A DNA stretch of 64,000 nt from Aurifilum marmelostoma. Lineage: Eukaryota > Ascomycota > Sordariomycetes > Diaporthales > Cryphonectriaceae. Location: the NCBI GenBank assembly GCA_027559495.1, contig JAMXSV010000026.1, positions 1,116,001 through 1,180,000 on the forward strand, written 5' to 3'. Positions 1-13,000 of this stretch are shown here, piece by piece. The translations under genes and the position numbers were made by a program. How positions within the stretch are numbered: the first letter of the stretch is position 1; each line of letters begins with the position of its first letter. The notes beneath the pieces were generated by a model. The model did no database searches and had not been told where the DNA came from. It saw only the letters and a list, made by a program, of their open reading frames with translations.

Positions 1-2436
1 TCATGGTCCGTGCACACATTGGGCTGATGACCTGGAGATGTCAAGTGCGTAGCGCTTGTCCCCGACCGATCATCACAACTTCCGACGACCCCCACACCGA
101 CAACCTCAGCCCATGCCCATCCACATCAAACATGCCTATAGCCCACCTCCTGTCGTCTGCTGCATTGCTGCTCTACAGATGTCGGACCGTCTTGTCAACC
201 GGCTCTGCTCACCCCAGCACGCCTGACTGTGCCGTGGGAATGGCGATCGGATTACGTATCTGCTGATTGGGACATCGTCATGGCCGCCGCCCCTGGCCAA
301 CGATTGTCCAGTCAGTCGCACAACAACCTACCACCCCTCTACGACCTGCGAAAGCCCAAGTCTGGGTAAAGCAAGCTCGCCACAGGTGTCTGCAACTATG
401 CTGCGCACACCATCTACACAGAACGGGATGGAAATACAGGGGTACAGAGGCCATACTCATGCAAAAAGGAGGACAGTGGCTTTATGATGAGGATCAGACC
501 AACCGCACCACCATTCTGCAAGCATGTTTCTGGCTGGCCTACGGGCTGCATGACGCATCTCCCGAGGTTCACTCACCAGTGTGTCTCCTCTATCATGACG
601 CCGACCCTGTTCGTCGTCACCAGACTGCTACCCGAAAACCCGCGGAGCTGTGCTTTCTCGGCCGGGCTTCCGTTACTCCACGGCTCAACTCATCAAGTCA
701 TCAACGACCAAAGACGCTTCGGGCCAGAATGGCTGAGTGCGCTGCCGATTCTGTCACATACTTGCAATTTGGGACTTAAGCCGGCAACCTGCAAGCAAAG
801 ACGGCAAGCCCGCTGGTGCTCATGTCACGCAGCACAGGAAGTGCACACGCAGTACACATATCATTTGCGATCTGATCTCCTCTTCGCAGGCCTCCTCTCT
901 CGCGAATACCTCTGGACTCCCTGAGAATGAGTGCGACTCCAACTATAACGCCACAACACTGGCGCGTGGGCTGTCTTGGGCTGTTCTGTCTGGACGTTGG
1001 GTGTGTTGAGCGGCTGACAAAATTGGCATTGCACGGATGGCTGCGGGTTTAGGCCATCGACCACCGCCATGGTGGTGTCATTGACGGGTGACCAAATCGG
1101 CTTAAGTGGCGGGCCGTTGATGTCGTCGCCTCCACAGCCTTCAACACTCGTCTGGGTTGATCGGCCTGCCTGGCTGTCGAGGTTGGTATACATCGGGCTT
1201 TCGTAAACAAGAAATTCGACCTACGTAGATACTTTTTTGCTGCTTGAGACTTGAGGCACTGGTCCTTCAGGTTCCAAGGCCTTCTAAGTGGAAGAAGGTC
1301 AGGCGGAGGTTGGGTGAGCCTTCAGCTCTGTGACTCCTGAGGGCTCGCCTCAGAGAAGACGCTCACAAGGCCGAAGGTTGAGTGCTGGCTGTGGAACTGG
1401 GACTCGAAGGCTCAGAGGGGTTGGTACAATGGAGTGTGCTGTGCCCCTCTTTGTTCGGGTAGATGTCCGAACTCCGCAGAACAGAGTGCCTGCTCGACCC
1501 GATTGAACCTGACGGCGCAAGCCGGAGGAGATGGCGGTCTTGGGCAAGACAAGAGCCTGGCATGGGAGTGTGGATCCGAATCTTGGTCAAGTCGCCGCTT
1601 GAGCCTCCAGGTAGACGACCCGTTCTTCGTGCAGCCTGAGGTCCAGACGCATGCACGCAGCCTTATGATGGCCGGCAATTTTGGCTGCTGAGGGCTGATG
1701 ACCCAGGACCTGGACTCTTGGCTTGGGAAGCTTGCAGTCGACGCGTTACGGGGCGCGTTATTGTGTGGAAAAATGGGGGCATTGAACCTAGATGCTCGAC
1801 AGCCACGTTATTGGCATCACGCGGGAGGTTTGTTGACCCATTCACACGTTGTGCAGTACGGTCATCCACCACCACGACAAACCGACCCCTCCAGCTTCCA
1901 TTTCTCTCTGGTCGTCTGCATCTGGCAACCCCGAGGGAAGTATCCATCGCTGCTAAGATCCGCCTACCTCCGTGGCATGTTTTGCAAACCACCAGATCTC
2001 AACCACAAAACAACAACAGCGAAGAAGACATCGAGACAAAGGCGTGTGGTCGCATTCGAGTCATTGTCTGCTGGCTGACGGTCTTTCAACACACAGGCTT
2101 TATCCCTCTCTCTCTCTGTCTCTCTTGCCTTCTCCACTCATCCACACCCGGCTCTCTTGCCATCTACATCGACAACCTCGTCCACTCTAGTTTTTGATTG
2201 CCTGTCATCGTCGTGTCGCGCAGGGCAGCAGCCTCAAGTTTCGTGGCTGCGTGAGGAGGACACAACGGGCGCTGACAGCTCACATTCGGCACCAGAGCAC
2301 AGCAGGTTAGAAGCCATGACAAGGGCCCTGACTCCTAGTGGTCCAGCGCGTCTAACAGCGGCTAGAGCCGCCGGATCCTGGCACAGACACTGAAGCGGGC
2401 AAGGCGACTGCCTTCCTCGGCCACTAAAAGTCAAAA
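1..2436. other. Upstream region of the kinase gene, no gene recognised
   Basis: Open frames here overlap one another on both strands, are compositionally uneven, and resemble no family I know. CT-rich stretches lie at about 2100-2160, the usual look of a fungal promoter and 5' leader. An in-frame TAA at 2425-2427 sits just before the kinase start codon. The first kilobase could hold the edge of a gene lying outside the window, but I see no conserved motif to support that. Confidence 0.5.
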
Positions 2437-5400
2437 ATGCACTTCCCGTCCAAGCATTTGTCCTCCACCCACCCGCGCCGCCCTCGACATGGCCATCGTC
2501 ATGCAACGCCAAACGACCGCCACCACCCTGTCGGCAACGACCACACGCTGAGACGCAGAGACAGCGCAGGCGTGAGAGAAGCCTCCGCACCACCTGAATC
2601 GTCTCCAACTCGCTCTTCTGCGGATCCTCTCAGTGTCCACCAACGGACAAGAGACCCTGGTCCGGACAGGCCAGTCCCTCGCGCAGGCGACCGTCCCACT
2701 GCCAAAGCCAGACATCGTGACAGCTCGCCTCGCTCCAAGAGGCCTCGAGCACTTTCGTCCAGCCCGGCTTCATCCTCGAAGCCTGTTCGGAATCATCGTG
2801 ATCGATCTCGAGACGACGATAGAGGCCGTTCACGACACCGGCTCGTCAGCCCACCGTCGCGGGCTCGTGATTCTGATCTTTGGCGCGGATTTCGTGGCCG
2901 CAAGGCTACACGTCCACCCGAACTCGACACCGCCTCCCCTCACCATCCCAGCGCTGCATTAGACGTCCAAGAATCTGATCACAGCCTCCCGCGATCATTC
3001 CCTCCCACACCTGCCAAGCGCCAGCAGAGGAGTCGTAGCCCTCGTCGAGCCCAATCGCGACTCCAGAGACCTCGGCGGGAGCAGCCCAGTTCATCGAGGT
3101 CTGCCCGGGGCACATACCCCGCACAGCACTCCTCCTATATATCAAACGAGCTAGAAGGCCATTTCACCTCACGAGGACGCTCTCTGACGAGCCGTGAACG
3201 GCGGCAGTCCCTTCAGAAACCCGCCATCTCAGCACAGCGCCCCGTGGCCCACACGCCGTCGCCATCCCCACGGCTCGACCAAGACGTTGCCGAGAACCCC
3301 AATCTCATTCCTCTGGGGGACAGACGGCCCACGCGCCGTGCTCAAAGCCCTCCGTCACCTTCCTATCATCGTCGTCGTCCTAATTCACGACGCTGGACGC
3401 CTCCGCCGCATCAAGAGGGACGAGCTCCACGGACGATACCAGCTGCAGTCTCGACGGGTCAGGGTACACCCCATCTCGGCAGCGACAGCCTCGATTGGGC
3501 CCCGCCTCCGCCAACTGGATCACCCCCACCCCGAGAGCTGTGCGGACGATCCCCTCAGATAAGAAGAAAAAGAAATACACGGGATCGGCACCGGCGTGCA
3601 GGAGGCGGTGCCGAACCAGCTTCCGGTGCGAATAGTGTTGAGGTCAATATGTCAGGACGAGGAAATTTTCGTGGGGCCTACGGCAGCCATCACCCTGTGA
3701 GGGGTCACTACAATCAGAGCTCAAATGATGCGAGAAATTTCGGCAATTCTCCTACCCACGCTGCCTCCAGCTCCTCATTTCAGGGCTCCCCTCCCGCCCA
3801 GTCGTCTTATTCTAACAGCAGAGGCAACTGGAGCGGACAGCAGCAGTCCACTTCCCCACAAAAGTCAGTTTCCGCTTCATCAGACTGAGATTTACCATGC
3901 TTCTAAACTAACTCACGATACAGCCAATATCAGTCACAATATTCGCAGAATGGTTACACACCGACTGGCCCCGCAGCGCACTTCCAGGGGAGCCAGGCGA
4001 ATTCCCCTCCGATAGGCACCCCGACGGGTCCTAGCGCACAGTTCTCCTCTGGACGTGCATATAGGGGCTCGTCTGGCAGTTTTCATCGAGGCAACAGTGC
4101 CGGATCCAGTCGCGGAGGTAGTCGCGGTGGCTTCAAGAGTGGACACTGGGGCTCTGGGGGCAATGGATCTCGGGCCGCGTCAAGCCAGCCGGACGATACG
4201 AGCTCCGGCCGGGCAACACCTCAGGCCACGTCTAACTCAGGTGGTGACCACACCTCGGCAAAGGCTGATGCCGGGAGCCAAGATGGAGACAACAATCCCT
4301 TCAGACCCTCGAAAGATCTTCAGGTTGAAGATAGCACGAGAGACGACAAGAGCGAGACGAAGCCGATGCCTCCACCTAACCGTCAGCCACCGACCGGTCC
4401 CGCGGCAGAGAAGAAGATCAGCTTTGCGCTCAAATCTGCCCCCAAGGCCCCAGTCGCGACGCCCAAACTTGAAATCTCGTCCAAATTTAGCGCCCCTGCA
4501 AAAAAAGAGCCTCCAAATGAGCCGAGCCGCCATGATCATCATCCTCGAGATGTCAAGAGCGGCCGGGATTTGCGAGGCAGCCTTCACCCCAAGCATCCAG
4601 CAGATCTTCGAGATTTGCCCCGAAATGTGCCGACCGAGCCACGCGCAGCCAAGGCCGCCGGCCAACAGAGACAACGTCAGGATCATCACAAAGAACAGAC
4701 CCCGAGGGAACCCCGAGTCCGCATGGTGAAGAAGAAGATGAAGCGCTTGAAACGGAGGCCTCTCCTTCCGGATGATCTAATTGGATCCGACTCTGTCTAC
4801 TTCCGCAAACCAGGCAACGAGTCCGTGATTGGTGCTGGAACTTACGGCAAGGTCTTCAAGGCCCTACACGTCTACACCAAGAAGTTAGTGGCACTGAAGA
4901 GGATACGCATGGAGGGTGAGAGGGACGGCTTTCCCGTGACGGCTGTCCGAGAGATCAAGCTCCTACAGTCCCTGAGGCATATCAATATCGTCGCCCTGCT
5001 GGAGGTGATGGTTGAGAAGAATGAGTGCTACATGGTTTTTGAGTACATGTCGCACGATCTGACGGGCATCCTCAACCACCCAACTTTCAAGCTCGACGCG
5101 GCACACAGAAAGCACCTTTCCAAACAGCTCTTTGAGGGTCTCGACTACCTGCACCAGCGGGGCGTGCTGCACCGAGACATCAAGGCTGCCAACATCCTGG
5201 TCAGCAGCGACGGGATTCTCAAGCTCGCAGACTTTGGTCTGGCTCGCTTCTACGCGAAGCGACATCAACTCGACTATACCAACCGGGTCATTACGATATG
5301 GTACCGGCCCCCAGAGCTGCTCCTCGGCGAGACACAATACAGCCCTGCCGTGGATATATGGAGTGCCGCTTGCGTTATGGTCGAAATTTTTACGCGACGA

Positions 5401-5973
5401 GCGATCTTCGCCGGCGACGGCGGCGAGATAAGCCAACTGGACAAGATTTACTCTATCCTGGGCACGCCACACAAGTCTGACTGGCCAGGCCTTATCGACA
5501 TGCCATGGTTTGAGCTCTTGCGACCTGGTCTGAGGAAGCCCAATCAGTTTGGAGAGCAGTACAAGGATAAACTGCCGGCTGCCGCGTTCGATCTCATGGT
5601 CGAGATGCTTCGTTACGATCCTGCGAAACGGCCTACTGCCGCTCAGGTATTGGAGCACCCTTACTTTACCACGGAAGCACCGGCTCCGAGGCAGGTAATT
5701 GAGTACGTTTTCCCCACCAAACCTCCTCGCTTTCCTCTCCACTGTTGTAAGTCTTTCTCATTGCTGATGATCTTCTCAAACAGGCTTCAAGAGATCGAGG
5801 GCGACTGGCACGAGTTCGAATCCAAGGCACTGCGGCGTGAGAACGAGAAGAAGGAGAGAGAGGCCCGGAAGGCAGCCGAAAAGGCCGAGAGCAGAGACTC
5901 AAAGAAGAGACCGCCCGAGACGAGCGATGGTAACCGCGACTCGAAGCGGCAACACGTCGAGACGGGGGCTTAG
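2437..5973 (+). CDS. CTK1: CTK1/CDK12-type cyclin-dependent kinase (CTD kinase catalytic subunit)
   Basis: Three exons: 2437-3863, 3924-5702 and 5784-5973, giving 1131 residues. Intron 1 (60 bp) has donor GTCAGT, a CTAAC branch site and acceptor CAG. Intron 2 (81 bp) has donor GTACGT. Both junctions keep frame, and the second restores the conserved run APRQVIELQEIEGDWHEFES. The first ~620 residues are low complexity: an Arg/Ser-rich region, then Gly/Ser/Arg-rich sequence. The kinase domain spans about 767-1058: glycine loop GAGTYGKV (779-786), lysine of VALK (801), PVTAVRE cyclin-binding helix, HRD (892-894), DFG (912-914), and an activation-loop Thr near 928 in YTNRVITIWYRPPE. A charged Lys/Glu tail follows. 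The family phosphorylates the Pol II C-terminal domain with a K-type cyclin during elongation, in the nucleus. The start is the first ATG after an in-frame stop, with A at -3. BUR1/CDK9 is the main alternative; the long RS-rich N-terminus favours CTK1. Confidence 0.93.
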
Positions 5974-7275
5974 AGGACGACCATCACCACTAGACGCGGG
6001 AGCCATCACGTCTCTGCTGGCAAAACATCGTCCCGAACCAACAGCCATGCTCTGAAGCGGAATATGGGAAGCATGCTAGCGTTGCTCAGCAGGAACAAGC
6101 GGTCTCTACGACACAAAAAAGGGGGCTCGAGACGGTGAATAACTAAGCGGGAAGGTCATCAGAGGGGCGGGGCAGCGGGGGAAAAGGCCGCTAGTAGTTG
6201 TTACCTATCACTATCGCTCTTCTGTCTCTTGTTCCTCTCATTGTACCTTTTAGTGTTGCAGGCATCGTTTTGCAATTCTTGGAGCGTACACTACATGGTC
6301 TATCCAAATCGACGAGTGGTTTAATCCCCAAGTATCGCGTCATCTTTATACCTACACGACATAGGCCCTGTGTCTCTCTATGGTCCTATTTGCCCTTATC
6401 AGCCACGTAAAGCTACCGTTTAGAGGGAGCAATAACGTTCCAAGACCCGAATCTCTCTCCCAGCGTCCTATTCAGTATGCGTGATCTCGACCCAACCAAG
6501 ACTACCACCATCAATCGACTTTCTTGCCTAGCACGATCCAGAATAAGACCAAGTCGCTCGAGACGAGTACCAGTTGACAGGGAAAAAAAGGGAGGAAGAA
6601 TTTTTTTTTAAAAAAAAAAGAAAATCAACCTCTTGAGCTAATCGACAGACCATCTTGCTCTCCCTTTTATCTTCTGTTATATTGGTAAGGCATTGTGACA
6701 AGCACGTCAGGCACGGGTTTGTGTCACACATTGAGTAAGAAAGAGGGGGGGGAAAATCCATTATCCCTCCATGCGAAAGGACGAGCGACCTTTGGAATTA
6801 AGTCCTCGGGAGGGAGAAGACACTTGAAGGGCAGAACCCCACCACCAAACCCTCTGAAAAACATAACAAGCAGGTACACACAAGACAACATCACGAGACC
6901 AAATGATCGTAACCAAGATGAATGAATGAGTAGATAAAATGAATGAATGTACGACAAAGTTGCACTCTATTCCGTGATAAGAACAAAAGAAGAGAAGAAA
7001 GAAAAATAATGAGACGATTGGCATACTCGCCCATTCGAGCCCAATGCCGGCAAAGATATTTCCTCACCCCCTCCATTCTCATCACCAGGGGCGTTTCACC
7101 CCCCCCCCCCCTTACCCCCTAGGAGCTTTCCCCCTTCCCTTCATTGCACTCCACGCTGATGCGGACCGAAAAACCTGACAAACCCCGCCATCACCAAGCC
7201 TGCCCGGCTCTCATGACCTGACCTGCCTGACCTGTGCACCCCTTCCTCCGTTTCCCGTATCCATCCAAAACCAAC

Positions 7276-7311
<36 letters not shown>

Positions 7312-7859
7312 ACCATAAAACCTACCCCCGGGGCTGCGCCACGCTGCCACACAGAATTCCTTGACCTGCACCATACATAAATTGTCCGCCTCGGGTTGAA
7401 AGAGAAGAAGAAAACAAGCCTGATGTGTGTGTGTGGAGAGAGAGAGAGAGATAGACAAGAAGAGACGACAATCGGTGGGGGGGAAAAAAAGAAGAGACGA
7501 CCGCAAGGAAAATTAATGACAGGGTATGGAAGTCTTCGTGCAGTACACACCGGCAAGCAGGTTCTTTTGTCTTTCCGATCCGCACCACACAGCCCACACC
7601 GTTTGCTTTTTAACCCGTTTGAATCCTTAGCACCACCCTAATGCCAAATGTACTCCCCTCCCACCGTACCCATAGATGGTTCCCTACCCCCCCCCAAAAG
7701 CCAGCCACCCGTTGCCCCGGGCTTCAGAACCACACAAGATGTTGTTTGACTCTATGTTGTCATTCCCAAATATAGGCACAAGGTGAAACAGAACCATTCT
7801 CTTTTTTGGTCGAACAGGTCTCTTTTTGTTTGCCGATCTGGCATCTGTACATGTAAAAT
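5974..7859. other. Intergenic region between two convergent genes
   Basis: This holds the 3' ends of the kinase gene and the convergent Nrp1-like gene. I see no coding region. It contains an A/T-rich patch near 6600-6630, a poly-C run near 7101, an AGAC tetranucleotide array and several purine-rich tracts. Confidence 0.6.
7277..7310. repeat. (AGAC)n tetranucleotide microsatellite
   Basis: About eight perfect tandem AGAC units lie in the intergenic region between the kinase and Nrp1-like genes. No coding role is apparent. Confidence 0.95.
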
Positions 7860-10080
7860 TTAAGCTGGTGACTTGCCAGGTGCACCGCCGCCGTTCTGTC
7901 GTCCGTCGTTGCCGCTAACAGTGAGTCCGCCGATCCCGGACGAGAGGAACGCGAAGGGGTCGCTCTCCCCGGTGTTGTAGAAGTTGTTGGACGGTCCAGC
8001 CGAGGCAGGGCCGTTCTGGGCGGACTGGAAAGCGGCCTCGGCGGCGCGGCTGTCAAACGGACCTGCAGAGTGCGATCCAGGGGTCGGGCCGAAGTGGGTG
8101 TTGAGGGACGGGTAGGGAGCCGCACCGCCTCCGCCGATGCCAGAGGGCAGAGCGTAGGTGCTGGGGGGCCCGCCAAACTGCTGGCCATAGCCACCTCCGG
8201 AGCCGAAGGCACCGCCGCCACCAAACGGGCCGGGGCCGGGCGTCCCACCCATGGACCCCTGGCTCATGCTGTATGATGAGGGGGTGTCCATGGGCGTAGG
8301 GTAGCCAGAGTCGGCAACGACAGCCGCATTGTGGCGACTGGCGCCGCAGCGGAGGCAGCACACATTCTTGGCGAAGTTGTGGTATCCGCAGACCTCATTA
8401 CCGCACTTCCAGTCACCAGCGCGGAAGGGAACCACACCGCTGCCACCCATGCGGCCACCGTGGCCCATGTGTCCGTGGTGACCAACGTGATGAGGTGGCG
8501 GCATCATGGCTGGGGGCCCGTAGCCGTAGCCGTACCCCATGTCTCCAGTCGGGCCCGCGCTGACAGCCGGATAAGAGCAGCGGAAGCACGCCGTGCGACG
8601 TTGGAAGTTGGAGAAGCCGCACGAAGGGCACGTCCAATCGCCTGGGCGGGGTCGGTTCTTGCTAGGAGGGAACGGAGTCAGTATCTCCTGGGCCCGGTCC
8701 AGAACCCGGCTCGACGAGGGTGAGACCTCAATAGCCTTCTCGTTCAGGGCCCGGCCATTCATGCACAGACTTTCAGCTGCCTGCAGCAGGTACATGTGGT
8801 TAGCCTACTAGGTCATGGGATGCAACATGCTGGGTTTTTGGGCCGGGGGGGGGGGGGGGAGGGGAGGCACGGCGCCTGCACTGGCTGGTGCAAGGAGCAG
8901 GTTCGGTCGACTTACCTCCTCGTGGCTGGAGAAGACGGCAAAACCAGTGCCCGTGGGCTTGTGCTGTTCCGGGGTACGAAGGGTCCAGAAGGCGATGGGG
9001 CGGCCGCCGAACTGGGTAAACCAGCTCTCGAGCTCAGACTGCGTCGTGTCGTGAGGCAGACCCGACATGTGAAGGACCTTGGACCTTTCCGAAAGGAAGG
9101 CCCTGACATCAGCGCGGGCGTCCATGGGCCGGGTAAGAACATCGGGATGTTCACTCGCGGGCTGAGACTTGCGGATGAGGCCACGGAGGACCCGAGTAAG
9201 GGTCACGGCCTCATCCATGGCACGGCGAGGAGAGGCGGGCGCCAGAGCCTGCAGGTGGAAAGGTAGGTTATGCTTGATAGGAGCACTCGACTGGACGGCC
9301 TCTACCTCCAGGGCCGCGCAGATATTAGCCAGCGAGGAGGGGCCGAAAGGCAGGGACTCGGGGTGGTGCTGCTGCCATCTCTGGTACTCTGTCCTGAGGT
9401 CGAAGGTCCGCGAGTGCTGAAGGTACGGCGGGAGCACCACGGCCTTGTCGCGAGCCTCCCGAGGAAGCTGGACACGCAGATCCCACGCATCGAGGGTGAC
9501 AAAGACGAAGTCGAGGTTCTGCGAGTTGAGCTGTTCCTGGGCAAACGAGTCGAAGCGGTTGATGGCGTCCCTAAAGCTACCAGCATTTCTCACATGTTCC
9601 CATGTCAAGGTCGTCAGGCTCGCTACAGCAAAATGGGGGAGACAACGGTTAGCTATATATCCTAAATGCGAAGACGGGGGAGAGGGGTGAAGAACAGGGA
9701 GGACTGGGCCTGCCGAGCACGGTCAAAACAGCTCCGAAACTTACTGCAGAGAGGGGTTATTGGGGTGTTGACGGGCTTCACGAGAACACTCTCATGGTGT
9801 AGCTGACAACAGAGAGACAAACGAGTTAGCCTTTGTATGTGCCGTGAATGTCAATTGGGACGGTAGGCCCGACGATGCAGTAGAGCAAGTTAAGCTGGGA
9901 TGAAAGGGGGGTTTGGCTGCCCACCTCCTCGTGCGTCTTCGCATCCACCAGGATCCAGCCAATCTCAATGACCTCGGCCGAGTCCTTTGTAACGTAGACA
10001 CCATGTTCGTCGCATGTTGTAGCTACGTGGATGACGACATAGCGATCGAAGGGCGGTGGGGGAGGAGGAAGCGCTGCCAT
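7860..10080 (-). CDS. NRP1: Nrp1-like RNA-binding protein: exonuclease-like domain, RRM, two RanBP2 zinc fingers
   Basis: Four exons on the minus strand: 10080-9925, 9802-9745, 9622-8916 and 8780-7860, giving 613 residues. Introns of 122, 122 and 135 bp have donors GTGGGC, GTAAGT and GTAAGT, and all junctions keep frame. Residues ~13-215 resemble a DEDDh (ERI-1-type) exonuclease fold, with VVIHVATTCDEHG and later FVFVTLDAWDLR. The RRM spans ~252-325: RNP2-like VLHMSGLP at 254-261 and RNP1-like TGTGFAVF at 295-302, interrupted by intron 3. Two RanBP2-type fingers (W-x-C-x2-4-C...C-x2-C) lie at ~352-379 and ~427-454. The rest is Gly/Pro/His-rich and disordered. Yeast Nrp1 has an RRM plus RanBP2 fingers and is found in stress granules, so a cytoplasmic mRNA-binding role is inferred. 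The motif I acidic residues of the exonuclease-like domain are absent, so nuclease activity is doubtful. The start is the only ATG that precedes the exonuclease-like segment in frame. Confidence 0.88.
8845..8859. repeat. Poly-G run inside intron 3 of the Nrp1-like gene
   Basis: An uninterrupted run of about 15 G on the plus strand lies inside the third intron. It reads as poly-C on the transcript and lies upstream of the CAG acceptor at 8781-8783, so it may form part of a pyrimidine-rich tract. Its length makes it prone to polymerase and sequencing slippage. Confidence 0.9.
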
Positions 10081-13000
10081 GTCGGGTGATGGTCGTAAGC
10101 TCCTGTCGGGCGCGACAGGAAGCTGGTCTCGAAACTTGGAGGTCCCGCTGTGGTTACGTTAGCTGGAACGCAGCAAGCCTAGTTTGACGACATCTCGACG
10201 TTGGCCGCCGGGAGGTTTTTCCTTTCCTTTCTCCTCCTGCTCGGGCCAGAGGGCAGAACAAACCATGGGCAGCCCAGCACGAGGGGATGTGGGAGCCCAG
10301 GCCTGGTGGTTACTGGTGATGGCGGCAGCAGACATGGGACCTGAGGCCCTTGCAAGTTTCCCAACCCAACAGCAATTGACATTGCAGGGATCGAATCATG
10401 TCAAGGACCGGTGTCTGTCTGTCCCATGGAGCTGCCCGAGGAGGAGGAGGAGGAGGATGAGGAGGTCGAGAAACCGGGACAAGAAACGACAGATGGCGCT
10501 ACACGTACAGCTGGATCCGTTCTCCCTCGTGTCTTGAGTGTTCCCTTCTCGAGGGGGGGAGGGAAGAGGTGGGCTTGCCGATCAGCCACCAGAGCAGGAG
10601 CTCGAGGGGTTTGAGCTCAAAAGGGCCGCTTGGGGGGAGCTGACGGGGGCTCGCGAGATATCGAGTGTGCCGGGGAGGGGCTGGGCTGCGTTCAACCTCG
10701 TGCGTCCTCTTGCTGGATGGCCGAGAAGGAGGAGGAGGCCGACGAGGTGGCGAGGAGAGGTGGGTGTGGTGTGGTGGACGTGGTGGTGGTGGTGGTTGCT
10801 GCAGACTGAGGAGAGGTCGAGGACCAGGTCAGAGCAAAAAGGAGTTCAAGCGGAAAAATGGCACCAGCCAAGAGCGTTTGCTCCTGCGCTGGAAAGGCGG
10901 GCAACCCCTGTCGCCCTCCCGCGGGCCAGCGCCGTCTTGTCGTGTTAGATTGGGCAGGGCACAGCGCTGGCAGTGTGTGGAGTGGAGTTTGGAGCATCCG
11001 GTTCGGAACGTCGCACCTGTCCTTGCCTGCTCAACTCCTCTTTTTTTCCTCTTCTAGGGTTCTCCTTTCTCCCTGCTGGTCATCAGCATCTAAAAACTGG
11101 ACCCCTCCCGAGCAGGCAAGAGGCCGAGAGAGAAGCTGATGCGCTGGACAGGCCAGGCCAGCCAGTCCGCCCTGATGTGCAGCAGCAATACGAGCTGCGA
11201 CCCAGGTGTGCGATTGACTCCTGAATTGTCCCTCCGACACGGGTAAAAAATAAATAAAAATAAATAAATAAATAAAAAAACAAAGACGCAAAAGAAAACC
11301 AAAATGACAAGAGCCAGCCACGTACGCTGCCGCGGACGCCAGGAGGTGATGCTGCTATGGTACACCCCCCACCACCACTACTACCACCACCCACGACCAA
11401 CACGACCACTACCACCCACATCTTCTGCTGGCCAAGCATCTGCAGGCCAACGAAAGCAGACGTGACGTGTGAGAATGGAGACCCCTTGTTCCCTGCAATG
11501 CCTGTTCAGCCAGCCTGCGGTGTCAGCGTGTCCGTTATGACCTATCGCCTTCCCACGGTCTCCCTCTCACACACACACACACACACTCTCTCTTTCTGTC
11601 TTTCTTTCTTCCTTTCTTCCCCCCCCCCCCCCCCCATCATCTTAGGAGAGTCCTGATGAGCTACAATAGACTTAGAAACTCCTCTATCCTTGACAACATT
11701 CGACAGACAGGCTGTCATGTCTTCCCCCTGCCTCAGCATGCTCCCTGGACCTACAGCCCGAGGGGGTCCCTGGCGGTGTGGTGGTTGGTAGGCGTGTATA
11801 CGTGTACGCGGGCAGGGACTCTGATCGTCTCTAGGTGCCGAGGTCGCCCTTGCTCCCGAGTCTCCGCGCTCCACCCCCCTGCCTTTTTTTTTTTTGATGC
11901 TCGAGTACAGTGTGTATACTTTATGTCTGGAGGTCAGGCCCAGTAGTCACCTCTCTCGAGCATGAGGTATTGAGTAATTGATGTTTTCGTGTTTTCGTTT
12001 GTTTTTCTTTTTCTCCTCCCCCTCCCCCCCCATCCTCCTTCAGCGCTGATGTAGATGACTCGTAGCTCATTGGACGTAGGAAAATAAATCAGTACCAATG
12101 GGATCTCGACCTGAGCCACAGCTGGACAGACCCGAGAGCATGGTCGACTGAGAAGCAGCTCGTCCAATCGATCGTGCCAACCGCAAGATGCAGCACGCTG
12201 TCAAAAGCAGTGCGACAATGGGTACGTGCTTTGCGCGCAGGCCAACCACCATCCGCCCCCGGCTGCAGAGTACGCCCATGGGATCTCCCCCCCCTCCCCC
12301 TCAGAGAGGAGCACGCCATGCCACGCTGCTGCATGATACCAGTAATAGTACACACACACTGCTGCGACCTTGGGAGGGATTCCTGCCCTTCCGATGCACC
12401 GAAGCGTTCCAGGTTGATCTTCGGTGCTTCCAGAACCCCATGCCTCCCGCGTCTGTCGAGTCCAATCAGCTAGACTGCTCTAGTCATAGGGGCCCACAGA
12501 CGAGGGTTTAGGTAGGCCCTCAGCCCTGTCTCTTTCTCTCTTTTTGCTCTCTCTCTCACTCACTGTCTCTCTCACCGGCGAGAGGGTCCGCTATTCTTCC
12601 TTCGATCCAGTGGGAGGAGGGGTACCAAGAGACCCTGCCTGCCTACCTACCATAACAATATCCTGCAGGTCTGCTCAACCTTCCACGTACAAGTTTGACT
12701 GACAAGATTCGAACCGATGGATCGTCTCTCAGTTCAGACCGCATTGTCTGCATTTCCTCCTCTTGGATGAGATAATCATGACCGTGTGAGTCTATGTCAG
12801 CCTATCTCGTCGAGACTGGGTGAACACTCCAAATCCCCATCATTGTTGTCCACTACTTGTCACAGCATTATTAACAGCGGTGTTAGCCTTGCAAGCAAAA
12901 CTCGGTGAGCACGGCCCCGCGGCTTCGAACACCCGGCAGCGGGTCTCGGAGACGGGCATGGAATACTAAAGTACCCCCAACACATGCTTTGTTTCCGGGA

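Noticed and set aside
267..924. Overlapping plus-strand frames of 146-170 codons at the left end
   Set aside because: No recognisable motif, no splice-consistent extension, and mutual overlap in different frames.
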